In this document: positions 17,384 through 26,512 of the stretch, piece after piece | Numbering within the stretch: position 1 is the stretch's first letter | Layout of the letters: each line of letters opens with the position of its first letter | Assembly: GCA_017651425.1 (NCBI GenBank) | Contig: JAGCCZ010000024.1 | Span: 1-53,648, forward strand | From: Bacteroidales bacterium | GTDB taxonomy: Bacteria; Bacteroidota; Bacteroidia; Bacteroidales; WCHB1-69 | Reading direction: 5' to 3' | DNA length: 53,648 nucleotides | The notes under the pieces: model-generated | Databases searched by the model: none | What the model saw: only the letters and a program-made list of their open reading frames with translations | Told to the model about the DNA's origin: nothing | Program-made: the position numbers and the translations under genes

Positions 17384-20300
17384 TTACTTCGCAATCTCGG
17401 CATTGGCGCGCTTGACCTCGCCGCGTTTGAGGCGGAGCAAGTCGTATGCGAACGGGTTGGCCACGAGAATGCCGGAGTAGGTACCGAACAGGATACCAAT
17501 GAACATGGCAAACACGAAGCCGCGAATCACCTCGCCGCCGAACAGGAAGATCACCAACAGGGTCACCAACGTGGTGAGGGCGGTGTTGATACTACGGCCC
17601 ATGGTGCTGTTGATGGCAGTGTTGAAGTTGTCATAGTTGCTGCGTTTCGGATAGAGGGCCAAGTTCTCACGGACACGGTCCATGATGACCACGACGTTGT
17701 TGATGGAGTAACCAATCACCGTCAGGATAGCAGCGATGAAGTTCTGGTCGATTTCCATGGAGAACGGCATGATCTTGTATAAGAGGGAGAACATACCGAT
17801 GGTCAGGAAGGAGTCGTGGAACAGGGCGGCGACACCGGCCAAACCGAACTGCCAGTTGCGGAAACGGATGGCGATGTAGATGAAGATCAGCACCAAGGAT
17901 GCCAACACGGCCAAGGCGGCATTTCTCAACAGCTCACGGGCCACAGTGGGTTGGATCTTCTGAGAGGACTGCACGCCGCGGACATCATTGGTCAGATGGG
18001 TGAAGTCGTACTCGGTAAGATCTTGCTTCTCATAGAAGCCCTTCAAGCAGTTGTAGAGTTTCTTCTCGCAGAGCTGGTCGTCCTTGGGATCGTTGCTGTC
18101 GATGCGGAAGTTGGTGATGATACGGATCTGGTTGTTGCTACCGAAGGTCTTGACTTCGGGGTTGCCACCGAACTCTTTGGAAACGGCTTCACGCACATCC
18201 TTTGTCGTGACATCCTTGTCAAAACGGACCACATAGCAACGGCCTCCCGTGAAGTCGATGCCGGGTTGCAGTTTCAACGTGAAGAGGGAGATGATGGAGA
18301 TGGCGATCAAGGTCAGAGAGAGCGCGTAGAAAATCTTTCTCTTTCCAAGGAAGTCGATGTGCAGGTTGGTGAAGGCATTCATCGTCAGCTTGTTGCCCAC
18401 GGCAAAGTCTTTGCCTCTCTTGAGACGGGCCTCGATGATGAGACGGGAAACCAAAATGGCAGTGAAGAGAGAGGAAAGGATACCGATGATCAACGTGGTG
18501 GCGAAACCCTGGATCGGACCGGAACCGAAGATGTAAAGTACGATAGCGGTGATCAAGGTGGTGACGTTACCGTCGATGATAGCGGAATAGGAGTGTTTGA
18601 AACCCTCGTCCACAGCCACGCGGATACCCTTGCCGGCGCGCACTTCCTCACGTACGCGCTCGTAGATAATCACGTTGGCGTCAACGGCCATACCCAAAGT
18701 CAACACGATACCGGCGATACCGGGCAGCGTCAGGACTGCGCCCATGGAGGCGAGCACGCCGATGATGAAGAAGACGTTCAAGAACAGGGCCAGGTCAGCG
18801 ACCAGACCGGCGCGGTTGTAGTAGAAGAACATGTACAGTACCACGAGGATGAAGGCGGCGAGGAAGGAGAGCAAACCGGAACGGATGGACTCCTTACCGA
18901 GGGTCGGGCCGACGACTTCAGATTGGACGATGTTGACACGGGCTTCCAAGTTACCGGAGTTCAACACGGTGGCAAGGTCCTTGGCCTCTTCGATGGTGAA
19001 GTTACCGGAAATCTCTGAGTTACCGTTGGGAATCTCACTGCGGACGGTCGGTGCGGAATAGACAAACTCGTCAAGCACGATGGCGATGGCCGTGGGGTTC
19101 TGCTTGTTCTCAGAAGCCTCGCGGGTGATCTTACGCCACTCGTCGGCAGCCTGGCTTTCCATGGACATGTTGACGACCACGCGGTTGTTCTGATCCACAT
19201 CCTGACGGGCGTTGCGCACCACGCGGGCACCACCGATGGTCTCCGAGCTCAAGAGCGGTCCGATACGGTCGTTTTTCTTCTTAAGAGGATAGAGCGGATA
19301 GGCGTTGTTGTAGTCTTTTTCAGCAGCACCCCAATAGAAGACAACGCTGTTATCGCCCAACAGACGCTGCAACTGCGGGAGCATACTGTTGATGGCGGGC
19401 ATGTCGGACTCCTTGAAGTAGCCGATCACATAGCTGCCCGGGATGGCGACAGCCTTGCTGAGGATGGCGCCGCCGGCGGCGTCGAGTTCTTCCTCATCCT
19501 CGTCCTCGTCAATCTCGGTGTTGGCAGCGGCCAAAGCATTGTTGACAGCGCTGTCGGCAGCAGCCAAAGCTGTGTCGATGGCGGCAGGCGTGAGAGACTC
19601 CTTGTTCTTCAGCATTTCGGCCAGCTGGGCGTCGGCTTCCATGAAGCGCTGCACGATGGGCTTGCCGCCCACGATGTCGTTATAGACCTCCCAGAACTCC
19701 AGCTTTGCCGTGCTCTTCAAGAGGTCGGTCACACGCTCGGGTTCCTTGATGCCCGGGAGCTCGACCAGGATACGGCCGCCTTGCAACATCTGCAGGTTGG
19801 GCTGGGCCACACCGAAACGGTCGATACGGGTGCGCAGGATCTTGAAAGTGCGCTCCACGATTTCAGAAGACTCCTTCTTCATCCAGCTGATGATCTGCTG
19901 GTCGGTGGCATTCTTGAGACCGGAACGCTCGCCGAAATAGGTGCGCAGGTTGGCGTTGTTCATCTTCAACGCACTCTTCTGCTTGTTGAAATTATCGACG
20001 AAAATATCAATGAAATCGCCATTGGTGGTTCTTGCAAACTCCTTCTCGGCATTCGCGAAAGCCGTCTTGAAGAGTTCGTCCTCCTTGTTGGAGGCAAGAC
20101 TTTGCACCACATCCGGCATGGAAATCTCCAAGGTGACGTTCATACCACCCTTCAAGTCCAAACCTAAATTCAACTCTTTGTACTTACATTGCTTGTAAGT
20201 GTTCCCCATGAACACGGTCGAATCGTTCTTGTTGGTCAGATACTGACGGGTTCTGGCCTCGACGAGGGAGTCCGTCAGGTGTTTCTCCAACATCACGTCG

Positions 20301-20461
20301 CCATGTGCTTCCTTTTTCACGCTCTCGATGGCAGCGGGATCGTTGGCAAATCTGTCAGCTTTCTTCTCCACACGCCACGTGGCGTAGGTGAAAGAGAGGC
20401 AATACAGGCAGACCAATGCCAGGAGAATGGTGAAAAATAAAATAAGTCCTTTGTTTTTCAT
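17384..20461 (-). CDS. secDF: Fused protein translocase subunit SecDF
   Basis: 1025 residues, a SecD-SecF fusion as usual in Bacteroidota. It uses the proton gradient to help complete Sec-dependent translocation across the inner membrane. The N-terminal TM (about 5-27) precedes the SecD first periplasmic domain, with LNLGLDLKGGMNVTLEISMP (about 95-114). The SecD membrane block contains GMAVDANVIIYERVREE, and the SecF half contains LQPGIDFTGGRCYVVRF and GYSINNVVVIMDRVREN. The first periplasmic domain has an Ala-rich then Asp/Glu-rich insert near residues 300-335 (IDEDEDEEELD). It has its own promoter and terminator. Confidence 0.97.
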   Translation of the reverse strand: MKNKGLILFFTILLALVCLYCLSFTYATWRVEKKADRFANDPAAIESVKKEAHGDVMLEKHLTDSLVEARTRQYLTNKNDSTVFMGNTYKQCKYKELNLGLDLKGGMNVTLEISMPDVVQSLASNKEDELFKTAFANAEKEFARTTNGDFIDIFVDNFNKQKSALKMNNANLRTYFGERSGLKNATDQQIISWMKKESSEIVERTFKILRTRIDRFGVAQPNLQMLQGGRILVELPGIKEPERVTDLLKSTAKLEFWEVYNDIVGGKPIVQRFMEADAQLAEMLKNKESLTPAAIDTALAAADSAVNNALAAANTEIDEDEDEEELDAAGGAILSKAVAIPGSYVIGYFKESDMPAINSMLPQLQRLLGDNSVVFYWGAAEKDYNNAYPLYPLKKKNDRIGPLLSSETIGGARVVRNARQDVDQNNRVVVNMSMESQAADEWRKITREASENKQNPTAIAIVLDEFVYSAPTVRSEIPNGNSEISGNFTIEEAKDLATVLNSGNLEARVNIVQSEVVGPTLGKESIRSGLLSFLAAFILVVLYMFFYYNRAGLVADLALFLNVFFIIGVLASMGAVLTLPGIAGIVLTLGMAVDANVIIYERVREEVRAGKGIRVAVDEGFKHSYSAIIDGNVTTLITAIVLYIFGSGPIQGFATTLIIGILSSLFTAILVSRLIIEARLKRGKDFAVGNKLTMNAFTNLHIDFLGKRKIFYALSLTLIAISIISLFTLKLQPGIDFTGGRCYVVRFDKDVTTKDVREAVSKEFGGNPEVKTFGSNNQIRIITNFRIDSNDPKDDQLCEKKLYNCLKGFYEKQDLTEYDFTHLTNDVRGVQSSQKIQPTVARELLRNAALAVLASLVLIFIYIAIRFRNWQFGLAGVAALFHDSFLTIGMFSLLYKIMPFSMEIDQNFIAAILTVIGYSINNVVVIMDRVRENLALYPKRSNYDNFNTAINSTMGRSINTALTTLVTLLVIFLFGGEVIRGFVFAMFIGILFGTYSGILVANPFAYDLLRLKRGEVKRANAEIAK

Positions 20462-20523
20462 CTTTTTTATTTAATTGATTTTTAAATATTTATACTTATT
20501 TCAACCTAAATTTTTCAAGGTTG

Positions 20524-20531
20524 CAAATATA
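20524..20531 (-). promoter_or_regulatory. -7 box of secDF
   Basis: Minus-strand TATATTTG matches TAnnTTTG. A TTTG that may serve as -33 lies at 20549-20552 with slightly short spacing. The leader to the ATG at 20461 is about 55 bases. Confidence 0.55.
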
Positions 20532-20681
20532 CACTTTTTTTTTATTGGCAAAGGACGTTTTTTTTATTGTTGTTTTTCCAGCTTCAAGTATGGCTCAACT
20601 CTATTTTTCACCTTTCAGGGTCTTGATTGGTTTTGACGAAATTTCACACAAGAATCTCTCCTTCGCACAACGATTTGTTGT

Positions 20682-20960
20682 TTATTGTCCAATCGAAATA
20701 AGAGAGACACCCAATGCAGCGGAAATCTTTGCCAATGTTGCCAGCGTGAAATTGTGTCCGCCGCCAACCCAGTGCGATACGGCCGCCTCAGATGTGCCCA
20801 CCATCTTTGCAAACTCCTTTTGTGACAACCCACGACTTCGCAGCAGATTGTCAATCCAATCAGCAATTTCGTATGACCACTCCACCTGCAACTTTAAAGC
20901 TTTTGGTGTTTTGTCAAGTGTCTGCTGGAAAAGCTGTTCTGTTTCACTCGAATGTTTCAT
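20682..20960 (-). CDS. XRE-type helix-turn-helix protein, probable antitoxin
   Basis: 92 residues. An N-terminal helical stretch (1-38) is followed by a clear HTH_3/XRE domain (about 40-86) with SQKEFAKMVGTSEAAVSHWV as helices 2 and 3 and FTLATLAKISAALGV as the dimer-side helices. It overlaps the preceding gene by four bases (ATGA). A small HTH gene directly behind and coupled to a small basic/beta-rich protein is the layout of HigBA-like modules (toxin first, antitoxin second). I therefore infer that it represses its own promoter and neutralises the partner. A plain transcriptional regulator is the alternative. Confidence 0.75.
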   Translation of the reverse strand: MKHSSETEQLFQQTLDKTPKALKLQVEWSYEIADWIDNLLRSRGLSQKEFAKMVGTSEAAVSHWVGGGHNFTLATLAKISAALGVSLISIGQ

Positions 20961-21436
20961 ATATCAAATTCTTTGTCGTCCACGCCAGAGAGGGAGGCCT
21001 CCTCAATGGTGATTTCCCCCTTTGCCTCCGCCAATTTCAATAGGTCATCCAATTTTTGAAGTTGAATCACATATCCGTTCAGTTCCGAATCTTCCTCGTA
21101 AGTATTAGTGGTTTTAGGACCACCGTTTCCTACAATCAGCACGCTGTCGGACAGTCGCAGACAATAAAGCCTTAACTTACTGCTCTGTATGGGTAGTGCC
21201 GCCACTCGGTCGCGCATTTTCCCTTCTGGTCTGAAATACCTGTCAAGAAATCCCATTGCATTCATCATGTGTTGCAAGGCGTTCAAAATCTTTTGCAAAT
21301 CAGGCTGGAGAGTTGCATTCTCATGGCCTTTAACGATGAATTTCTGGAATTCGGTGAAGCTCTCGCCCTCAAAACAGATGGTAAACAGCCCGGCCTTCTC
21401 AGTTTGTCTGACGGATTGGATAGTTGCTTTAGTCAT
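20957..21436 (-). CDS. RelE/HigB-like candidate toxin of the HTH pair
   Basis: 159 residues with no signal peptide or TM segment. The centre has the alternating strands expected of a RelE/ParE fold, with KLRLYCLRLSDSVLIVGNGG (about 94-113) in the position where RelE-type toxins have their core strands. The N-terminal half is helical. It is longer than canonical HigB (about 90-110 residues) and its family is not certain to me. The TGA overlaps the ATG of the HTH gene, and a -7 box lies 28 bases upstream, so the two form a small self-contained operon. Toxicity is inferred from layout, not shown. Confidence 0.6.
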   Translation of the reverse strand: MTKATIQSVRQTEKAGLFTICFEGESFTEFQKFIVKGHENATLQPDLQKILNALQHMMNAMGFLDRYFRPEGKMRDRVAALPIQSSKLRLYCLRLSDSVLIVGNGGPKTTNTYEEDSELNGYVIQLQKLDDLLKLAEAKGEITIEEASLSGVDDKEFDI

Positions 21437-21463
21437 TCATTTATATGGTTTAGTTTCAGGCGG

Positions 21464-21471
21464 CAAATATA
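21464..21471 (-). promoter_or_regulatory. -7 box of the toxin/antitoxin-like operon
   Basis: Minus-strand TATATTTG, a TAnnTTTG match, lies 28 bases before the ATG at 21436. Confidence 0.55.
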
Positions 21472-21482
21472 CATTTTTTTTG

Positions 21483-21510
21483 CAAAAATTATCTTGAAAG
21501 ATAATTTTTG
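21483..21510. terminator. Perfect 13-bp inverted repeat downstream of lptD
   Basis: CAAAAATTATCTT (21483-21495) and AAGATAATTTTTG (21498-21510) are exact inverted copies separated by two bases. Each arm carries its own T- or A-run. It lies between the lptD stop and the toxin-like operon promoter, where it can insulate the two. Confidence 0.65.
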
Positions 21511-21538
21511 TAATTACCAATCTCCCATATCTTCCGCC

Positions 21539-24172
21539 CTACAGATTGTTGCGGTAGTCGTTCGGCCTGTTGTACTTCAGCACATCCTTCAGGACAGCGG
21601 CCTTGACGTTGATGGTGAAGCCCCAGCCCCTGCGGTAACCGAAGGGTATCCAGTTGAAACTCATCTCCCAACAGTGCATATCGCGGTAGATGTCGATAGA
21701 TGTGTAGGACATTGCTTTTTGGACAAAGTCGTAGCCCGTCGCGAAGCCGATTTTCCATTTTTTCGTGATATGGATATCACCCGTGACATTAATGGTATGG
21801 ACCATGTTGTGGGCGTAGCGGTTGGTGTCGCGCAACATATAATAATAGATGTTGTCGTTGATACCATACGTGAAGGTGTAGTTGAAGGTCAGCGACCACG
21901 GCAGTCTGTCCTTGTCGATTTTCTTTGCCGTGCCGCTGCCATTCGACTTCTTCTTGAAGGTGTTCTGGTCCAACCGCAAGTTCAAGGCCACACTAAAGCT
22001 GGTTGAGGAGAGTCTGAGCAACCTGCGGTTGACAGTCCACTCGAACTTGTTGATGTTCCGTCCGTTCTCACCAATCACGTATGGGTCGAAGGCGAAGTTG
22101 TAGGTCAAGTACAGTTGTTTGAACAGTGTACTCCGGCCGGTGAGCATAAGTTTGGACAGTTTCAAGGAATCGGCGGCAAAGTTGTAGCTCATCGAGACGT
22201 TAAGATTGTCGATGAGGGGTATTTTCTTGTATCCCGTGATGGTGTCGCGGCGAGAGCGCACCTTGATTTCCAAATTGTTGCCGAAGGAGAGCTGTGCGAG
22301 GGCTTGCGTGTGGGCGTTGGTGGTGCCGAAAATCGCATTCTCGAAATAAGAGTACTTCACCATCTCGCCTGTGATGGGGTTAAAGTACTGCCCCTCCACG
22401 TTGCCCGAGAGGTCGGGGCGGTAGGTGAAGTTCAGATTGGGCGTGATCACATGCCGGATGGCCTGCAAGCCACCCTTCTTGAAAGAGTACATCACATAGA
22501 TCTTCGTGGTCATCGACGTGGACAGACTGAGATCGTGCAAGGCATAGAACCCCCGGTGGAGATATCGGTTCATCATCAAAGACGGCACATCGGCCAGCGT
22601 GTCCACCGTCACGTCGCGAGTGTACGACTGCAAATACCACTTTTCGATGAGCGTGGCCGTGGTGTTCCAGTTGATAAGCTTCGCAATCTTGATGGGGATG
22701 GTCAAGGGAATGGTGTGCTGCATGCCCACATTGTAGTTCTCCCACGTCTCCGGCCGGAAGAAGAGGGAATCATACGTGTCAATCTGACCTGTGAGTTGCG
22801 ACGACCATTTCATGGAAATGTTGTCGTACCACTTCAGAGCTCCGGCTTTGTTTTTCTTTCGGAAAGGATAGAACTGTATGATGGACATGCTGATGTCGGG
22901 CAACTTGAAGTTGATGGTGTGCTGTCCCGTGTTTTGGGAATACGAAAGCGTTGCGTCGAGATAGAAGAAGTCAGCGGCGGAGGTTGACACGTTGACCGAG
23001 GAGGTAAACTGGTTGGAAAGGTAGTCGCTGGCAGATGTTAGGTTGTATTTGGAGTAGTTGGAGCTGACCACATCGATGTGGGCATTGAAGCGGGTGGTGG
23101 GATGCGACTTCACGTCCTGCTTGTGATCCCAATAGATCTTGAAGTCGTTGGAGACGCGATAAGTGGAGTCGAGCTTGTCGCCCACACGGGTCTGGTAGAA
23201 GCCCAACTCGGCGTTGCCCTTGCATTTGTAGCGATACACATAATTGGACTTGGCCTTGACGGCCCAACTTCCTCGGGTATAGACATCCGCGCCGAGCAGG
23301 AGGTCGAAGTTGTCGGTAAGGGCGAAATAGAAGCCGATATCCTTGATATAAAACCCCAAGCTGTTGGATTCACCGAAGGTGGGCATCACCAGCCCAGACT
23401 TCCTGTCCTTTTCCAAAGGGAAAAACCCGAAGGGGAGAACCAGCGGGGTGGGAACGCCTGTAAAACTCAGATAGGCAGGGCCGATGACGATCTTGTCGTG
23501 CTGGATCAACTTCGCCTTGGAAAAGAAAATCTCGTAGTGTGGGTTGTCAAGTTCGCAAGTGGTGTATTTCCCCCTCTTCATAAAAGCCACGTTGTCGCCC
23601 ATCTTCTTGACCTGTTCGCCATGGATATAGCCCTCGTCCTGGGTGGTGATGACGTGCGTGATCTTGCCCTTGTGGGTGGTGAAGTTGTACTTGATCTCCC
23701 GGGCCCGGTATTGGTCGGCTCCCTGCACGAAGACGGGGCTGCCATGCACGTTGCCGGAAGAGTCGGCCACCCCCGAGGCATAGAGTTGGTTGTTCTTGAA
23801 GTCGATCTCGATATAATCGGCATACAACTCCATGTCCTCGTATTTCACCACGGCATCGCCGAAAAGATAGGTATAACGCCGCTCGAGGTCGTTGACGGTG
23901 GAATCCTTGGCACTGTAGGTGACGACGGAGTGTATGGCGTTGGGTGAAATGATTTTGACGGAACGAATCGTCCTCTTATTGGTGTCGTTTTGGACAATAA
24001 CGGCGCGTACAGAATCGTTTATCAGATGTGCCGTCGTATCAGCAGGAGGCCTGCGGTTTCTCGTCTTCACACCCTGTGCTTGGGATGCAACACTCAAGCA
24101 ACTGACTATAAACAAGATAATCAGCCATTGAAAATATGAAAAACGAGATGTGTATATTTTTTTCAACAACAC
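21539..24172 (-). CDS. lptD: LPS-assembly outer-membrane protein, LptD-like
   Basis: About 877 residues. The signal segment is FQWLIILFIVSCLSVASQAQ. An N-terminal OstA/LptA-like beta-jellyroll (about 60-215) has repeated strand pairs such as LFGDAVVKYEDMELYADYIE and ADQYRAREIKYNFTTHKGK. The large C-terminal barrel domain (about 230 to the end) contains the PFGFFPL region typical of LptD. It would insert LPS into the outer leaflet, downstream of LptB2FG. No ATG is available near the N-terminus. The frame opens with TTG at 24232, but that codon lies upstream of the -7 box at 24221-24228 and cannot be transcribed from it. I therefore place the start at GTG 24172 (TTG at 24169 or 24166 also possible), which gives a standard signal peptide. 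Confidence 0.85.
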   Translation of the reverse strand: MLLKKIYTSRFSYFQWLIILFIVSCLSVASQAQGVKTRNRRPPADTTAHLINDSVRAVIVQNDTNKRTIRSVKIISPNAIHSVVTYSAKDSTVNDLERRYTYLFGDAVVKYEDMELYADYIEIDFKNNQLYASGVADSSGNVHGSPVFVQGADQYRAREIKYNFTTHKGKITHVITTQDEGYIHGEQVKKMGDNVAFMKRGKYTTCELDNPHYEIFFSKAKLIQHDKIVIGPAYLSFTGVPTPLVLPFGFFPLEKDRKSGLVMPTFGESNSLGFYIKDIGFYFALTDNFDLLLGADVYTRGSWAVKAKSNYVYRYKCKGNAELGFYQTRVGDKLDSTYRVSNDFKIYWDHKQDVKSHPTTRFNAHIDVVSSNYSKYNLTSASDYLSNQFTSSVNVSTSAADFFYLDATLSYSQNTGQHTINFKLPDISMSIIQFYPFRKKNKAGALKWYDNISMKWSSQLTGQIDTYDSLFFRPETWENYNVGMQHTIPLTIPIKIAKLINWNTTATLIEKWYLQSYTRDVTVDTLADVPSLMMNRYLHRGFYALHDLSLSTSMTTKIYVMYSFKKGGLQAIRHVITPNLNFTYRPDLSGNVEGQYFNPITGEMVKYSYFENAIFGTTNAHTQALAQLSFGNNLEIKVRSRRDTITGYKKIPLIDNLNVSMSYNFAADSLKLSKLMLTGRSTLFKQLYLTYNFAFDPYVIGENGRNINKFEWTVNRRLLRLSSTSFSVALNLRLDQNTFKKKSNGSGTAKKIDKDRLPWSLTFNYTFTYGINDNIYYYMLRDTNRYAHNMVHTINVTGDIHITKKWKIGFATGYDFVQKAMSYTSIDIYRDMHCWEMSFNWIPFGYRRGWGFTINVKAAVLKDVLKYNRPNDYRNNL

Positions 24173-24196
24173 CCTAACCTCTACAAATAATACGTT

Positions 24197-24204
24197 TATT
24201 TTTG
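24197..24204 (+). promoter_or_regulatory. -7 box of the amidase gene
   Basis: Plus-strand TATTTTTG matches TAnnTTTG, 43 bases before the amidase ATG. It faces the lptD -7 box only 16 bases away. Confidence 0.55.
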
Positions 24205-24220
24205 CAAGTTTAAAAAACGG

Positions 24221-24228
24221 CAAAAATA
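24221..24228 (-). promoter_or_regulatory. -7 box of lptD
   Basis: Minus-strand TATTTTTG matches TAnnTTTG. It lies 49 bases upstream of the proposed GTG start and overlaps the DNA expected to be bound at the amidase promoter. Confidence 0.55.
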
Positions 24229-24246
24229 TCAAAAAGTTTCAAAACG

Positions 24247-25455
24247 ATGAACTGTAAAATTCGATTCTTATTATATTTCCTGCTATTTTTTATCGGCAGC
24301 ACGGCATTGGGGCAGGAAAACACCCGTCCTTTCAAGGTGGTCATCGACGCCGGCCACGGTGCGCACGACCCCGGCTGCATCGGTTCCCAGGTGAATGAGA
24401 AGACCGTGAACCTGAGCATGGCGCTCAAGGTTGGGAAGCTCATTGAGGAGCACTGTCCGGACGTAAAAGTCATCTACACCCGCAAGACGGACGTTTTCGT
24501 AGAGCTGTACCGACGCGCCCAGATCGCCAACAACGCCCATGCCGACCTGTTCATCTCCTTCCACTGCAACGCCTCCGAGAATCCCGCCGGCAACGGTGTG
24601 GAGACCTTCGTGATGGGACTTTCCAAGAGCGAGGCCAACCAAGCCGTGGCCCGCAAGGAGAACTCCGCCATCCTGATGGAGAAGAACTATCAGAACAACT
24701 ACGACGGCTTCAACCCAAATTCGCCGGAGTCGTACGTCGTCTTCTCCCTCTACTCGTCCGCCTACCTCAACAAGTCCATCATCCTGGCCGACAAGGTGCA
24801 AAAGAACTTGGTGGCCACCTCGCACCTCAACAACCGCGGCGTGAAGCAGGCCAACTACTGGGTGCTCTACAAGGTGGCCATGCCCAGCATCCTGATTGAG
24901 TTGGGCTTCCTCTCCAACCCGAAAGACCAAGCCTATCTCGTCCAGAAGTCGAACCAGGACAAGCTTGCCGCATCCATCTACAACGCCTTTGTGGACTACG
25001 TAGATATCGTCAACAATACCAAGCACACGCATCTGCCCATCAGCGGAAGCACGCCCGACAAGCCCGCCGAGGATCCGGTCCCGCCCGTGACCATTGACAC
25101 GGCGGCCGCCACACCCGAGCCTGCCACACAACCCCAGCCGGCAGTTGCAAACAACGGCAACAGCAGCACAGAAACCGCTCCCGCCAAAGAGGACGAGGTG
25201 CGCTTCAAAGTGCAGGTTCTCGCCTCCCCCGTCAAACTCGAGCTCACCGACAAGCGCATCTGGAACATCCCCGACCTCGGCTTCTACCAGGAAAACGGAC
25301 TTTGGAAATACACCGCCGGCAACGAAACGACCTACGAAGAGGCCAACAAGCTGCTCAGCACCATCAAGCAGACCCATCCTGACGCCTTCATGATCGCCTT
25401 CCAAGGCGACAAAAAAATATCCGTTTCCGAGGCTCGGAAATTGACGAAAAAATAA
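24247..25455 (+). CDS. N-acetylmuramoyl-L-alanine amidase (Amidase_3) with SPOR-like C-terminus
   Basis: 402 residues, exported (signal peptide about 1-22). It cleaves the amide bond between MurNAc and the stem peptide during daughter-cell separation. The Amidase_3 domain (about 28-260) has the zinc ligands His37 (VVIDAGHGAHDPG), Glu51 and His106 (LFISFHCNAS), and the catalytic Glu218 in SILIELGFLSN. A Pro/Thr/Ala-rich linker (about 270-315) leads to a C-terminal alpha/beta domain (about 318-402; VRFKVQVLASPVKLEL) that resembles SPOR domains, which bind denuded septal glycan. The -7 box of the next gene lies in the last bases of and just after this gene, so transcription into mlaD is probably separate or mixed. 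Confidence 0.93.
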   Translation: MNCKIRFLLYFLLFFIGSTALGQENTRPFKVVIDAGHGAHDPGCIGSQVNEKTVNLSMALKVGKLIEEHCPDVKVIYTRKTDVFVELYRRAQIANNAHADLFISFHCNASENPAGNGVETFVMGLSKSEANQAVARKENSAILMEKNYQNNYDGFNPNSPESYVVFSLYSSAYLNKSIILADKVQKNLVATSHLNNRGVKQANYWVLYKVAMPSILIELGFLSNPKDQAYLVQKSNQDKLAASIYNAFVDYVDIVNNTKHTHLPISGSTPDKPAEDPVPPVTIDTAAATPEPATQPQPAVANNGNSSTETAPAKEDEVRFKVQVLASPVKLELTDKRIWNIPDLGFYQENGLWKYTAGNETTYEEANKLLSTIKQTHPDAFMIAFQGDKKISVSEARKLTKK

Positions 25456-25463
25456 TATCTTTG
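25456..25463 (+). promoter_or_regulatory. -7 box of the MlaD-like gene
   Basis: TATCTTTG matches TAnnTTTG and begins right after the amidase stop. It overlaps the TTG at 25461, which rules that codon out as a start and supports ATG 25485. Confidence 0.5.
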
Positions 25464-25484
25464 CCGCTCATTTTTCACAAGCCG

Positions 25485-26480
25485 ATGAGCAACGACAAAG
25501 ACAAACAACAATATTCCGAAAAAAACATCAAAAGCATGAAGGTGGCCATCTTCTGCATTGCCGCCCTCGTCATCTTCTATTTCGGATGCAACTTTCTCAA
25601 AGGACTTAATGTCTTTAACCGGAAGACTTACTATTACGCAGTTTTTGAAAACGTCGGAGACCTGCACGAAAGCACCACGGTCGTATTCAACGGTTATCCC
25701 ATCGGCAAGGTGAACGACATCTCGCTGCTGAGCTCCAACCCGCCGCGCATCTGCGCCGAGATTCTCGTCACCGAGAAAATAGACATCCCCTCCGACAGTC
25801 ATTTTGAGGTGGCCCAAAAAGATTTGCTGGGCGGCATGATTGTCCGGTTGGTCATGGGCAACTCCCCCACCCTGGCGCACAAGAACGACACATTGGCCAG
25901 CATGCTCGCTCCGGGCATGTTTGACGGCCTCGACGGCCTCAAGGAGCAATTGGCCAGCGTCATCGCCTCCGTCGACACCATCGGGATATCCCTCAAAAGC
26001 GCCTTCCAGCCTCAAGACTCCGCCAACGGCGCCCTTATGCTCAAGAGCACACTCGCCAACCTTGACGCCTCCACCCGCCACCTCGACCAGATCCTCGCCA
26101 CCAACGAGGGCAAAGTGGGGCGCGTGGTCACCCAGCTGGAGCAGCTGACCGCCACGCTCAGCAACGCCACCCCGCAGATCAACAACATTGTCGAGAACCT
26201 CGACAACATTTCCGACTCGATCGCCAAAGCCAACATCCGCTCCTTGGTCAACGACGCCCAAAGCACCATTGCCAACCTCAACGCCGTGACCACCAAGATC
26301 GAGAACGGCGAAGGCACCGCCGGCATGCTCATCAACAACGAGCAGCTGTACAAGAATGTCACCCAGACCCTCGAGAGCCTCAACACGCTCATTCAGGATC
26401 TCAAAGCCAATCCGTCCAAATACATCAACGTGACTGTTTTTGGCAAAAAACAGAAAAACGAGAATAAAACCGACAACTAA
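25485..26480 (+). CDS. MCE/MlaD family protein
   Basis: 331 residues. A short cytoplasmic N-terminus and one TM helix (about 18-40) precede the MCE domain (about 45-125, with TTVVFNGYPIGKVNDISLL). A long C-terminal helical region (about 150-310) follows, rich in Leu/Ala heptads with Asn/Asp turns. MCE proteins form hexameric rings or tubes that shuttle phospholipids between the membranes. The ATPase and permease (mlaF/mlaE) are not next to this gene. The start is ATG 25485 rather than the in-frame TTG at 25461, which lies inside a -7 box. The C-terminal TIANLNAVTTKIENGEGTAG pattern is typical of Bacteroidota MlaD-like proteins. Confidence 0.9.
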   Translation: MSNDKDKQQYSEKNIKSMKVAIFCIAALVIFYFGCNFLKGLNVFNRKTYYYAVFENVGDLHESTTVVFNGYPIGKVNDISLLSSNPPRICAEILVTEKIDIPSDSHFEVAQKDLLGGMIVRLVMGNSPTLAHKNDTLASMLAPGMFDGLDGLKEQLASVIASVDTIGISLKSAFQPQDSANGALMLKSTLANLDASTRHLDQILATNEGKVGRVVTQLEQLTATLSNATPQINNIVENLDNISDSIAKANIRSLVNDAQSTIANLNAVTTKIENGEGTAGMLINNEQLYKNVTQTLESLNTLIQDLKANPSKYINVTVFGKKQKNENKTDN

Positions 26481-26512
26481 TATCATATTCACCATAAAAC
26501 CGTAACAGCACT

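Noticed and set aside
24172..24232. LptD start at TTG 24232
   Set aside because: It would lie upstream of the -7 box at 24221-24228 and adds residues ahead of a normal signal peptide.
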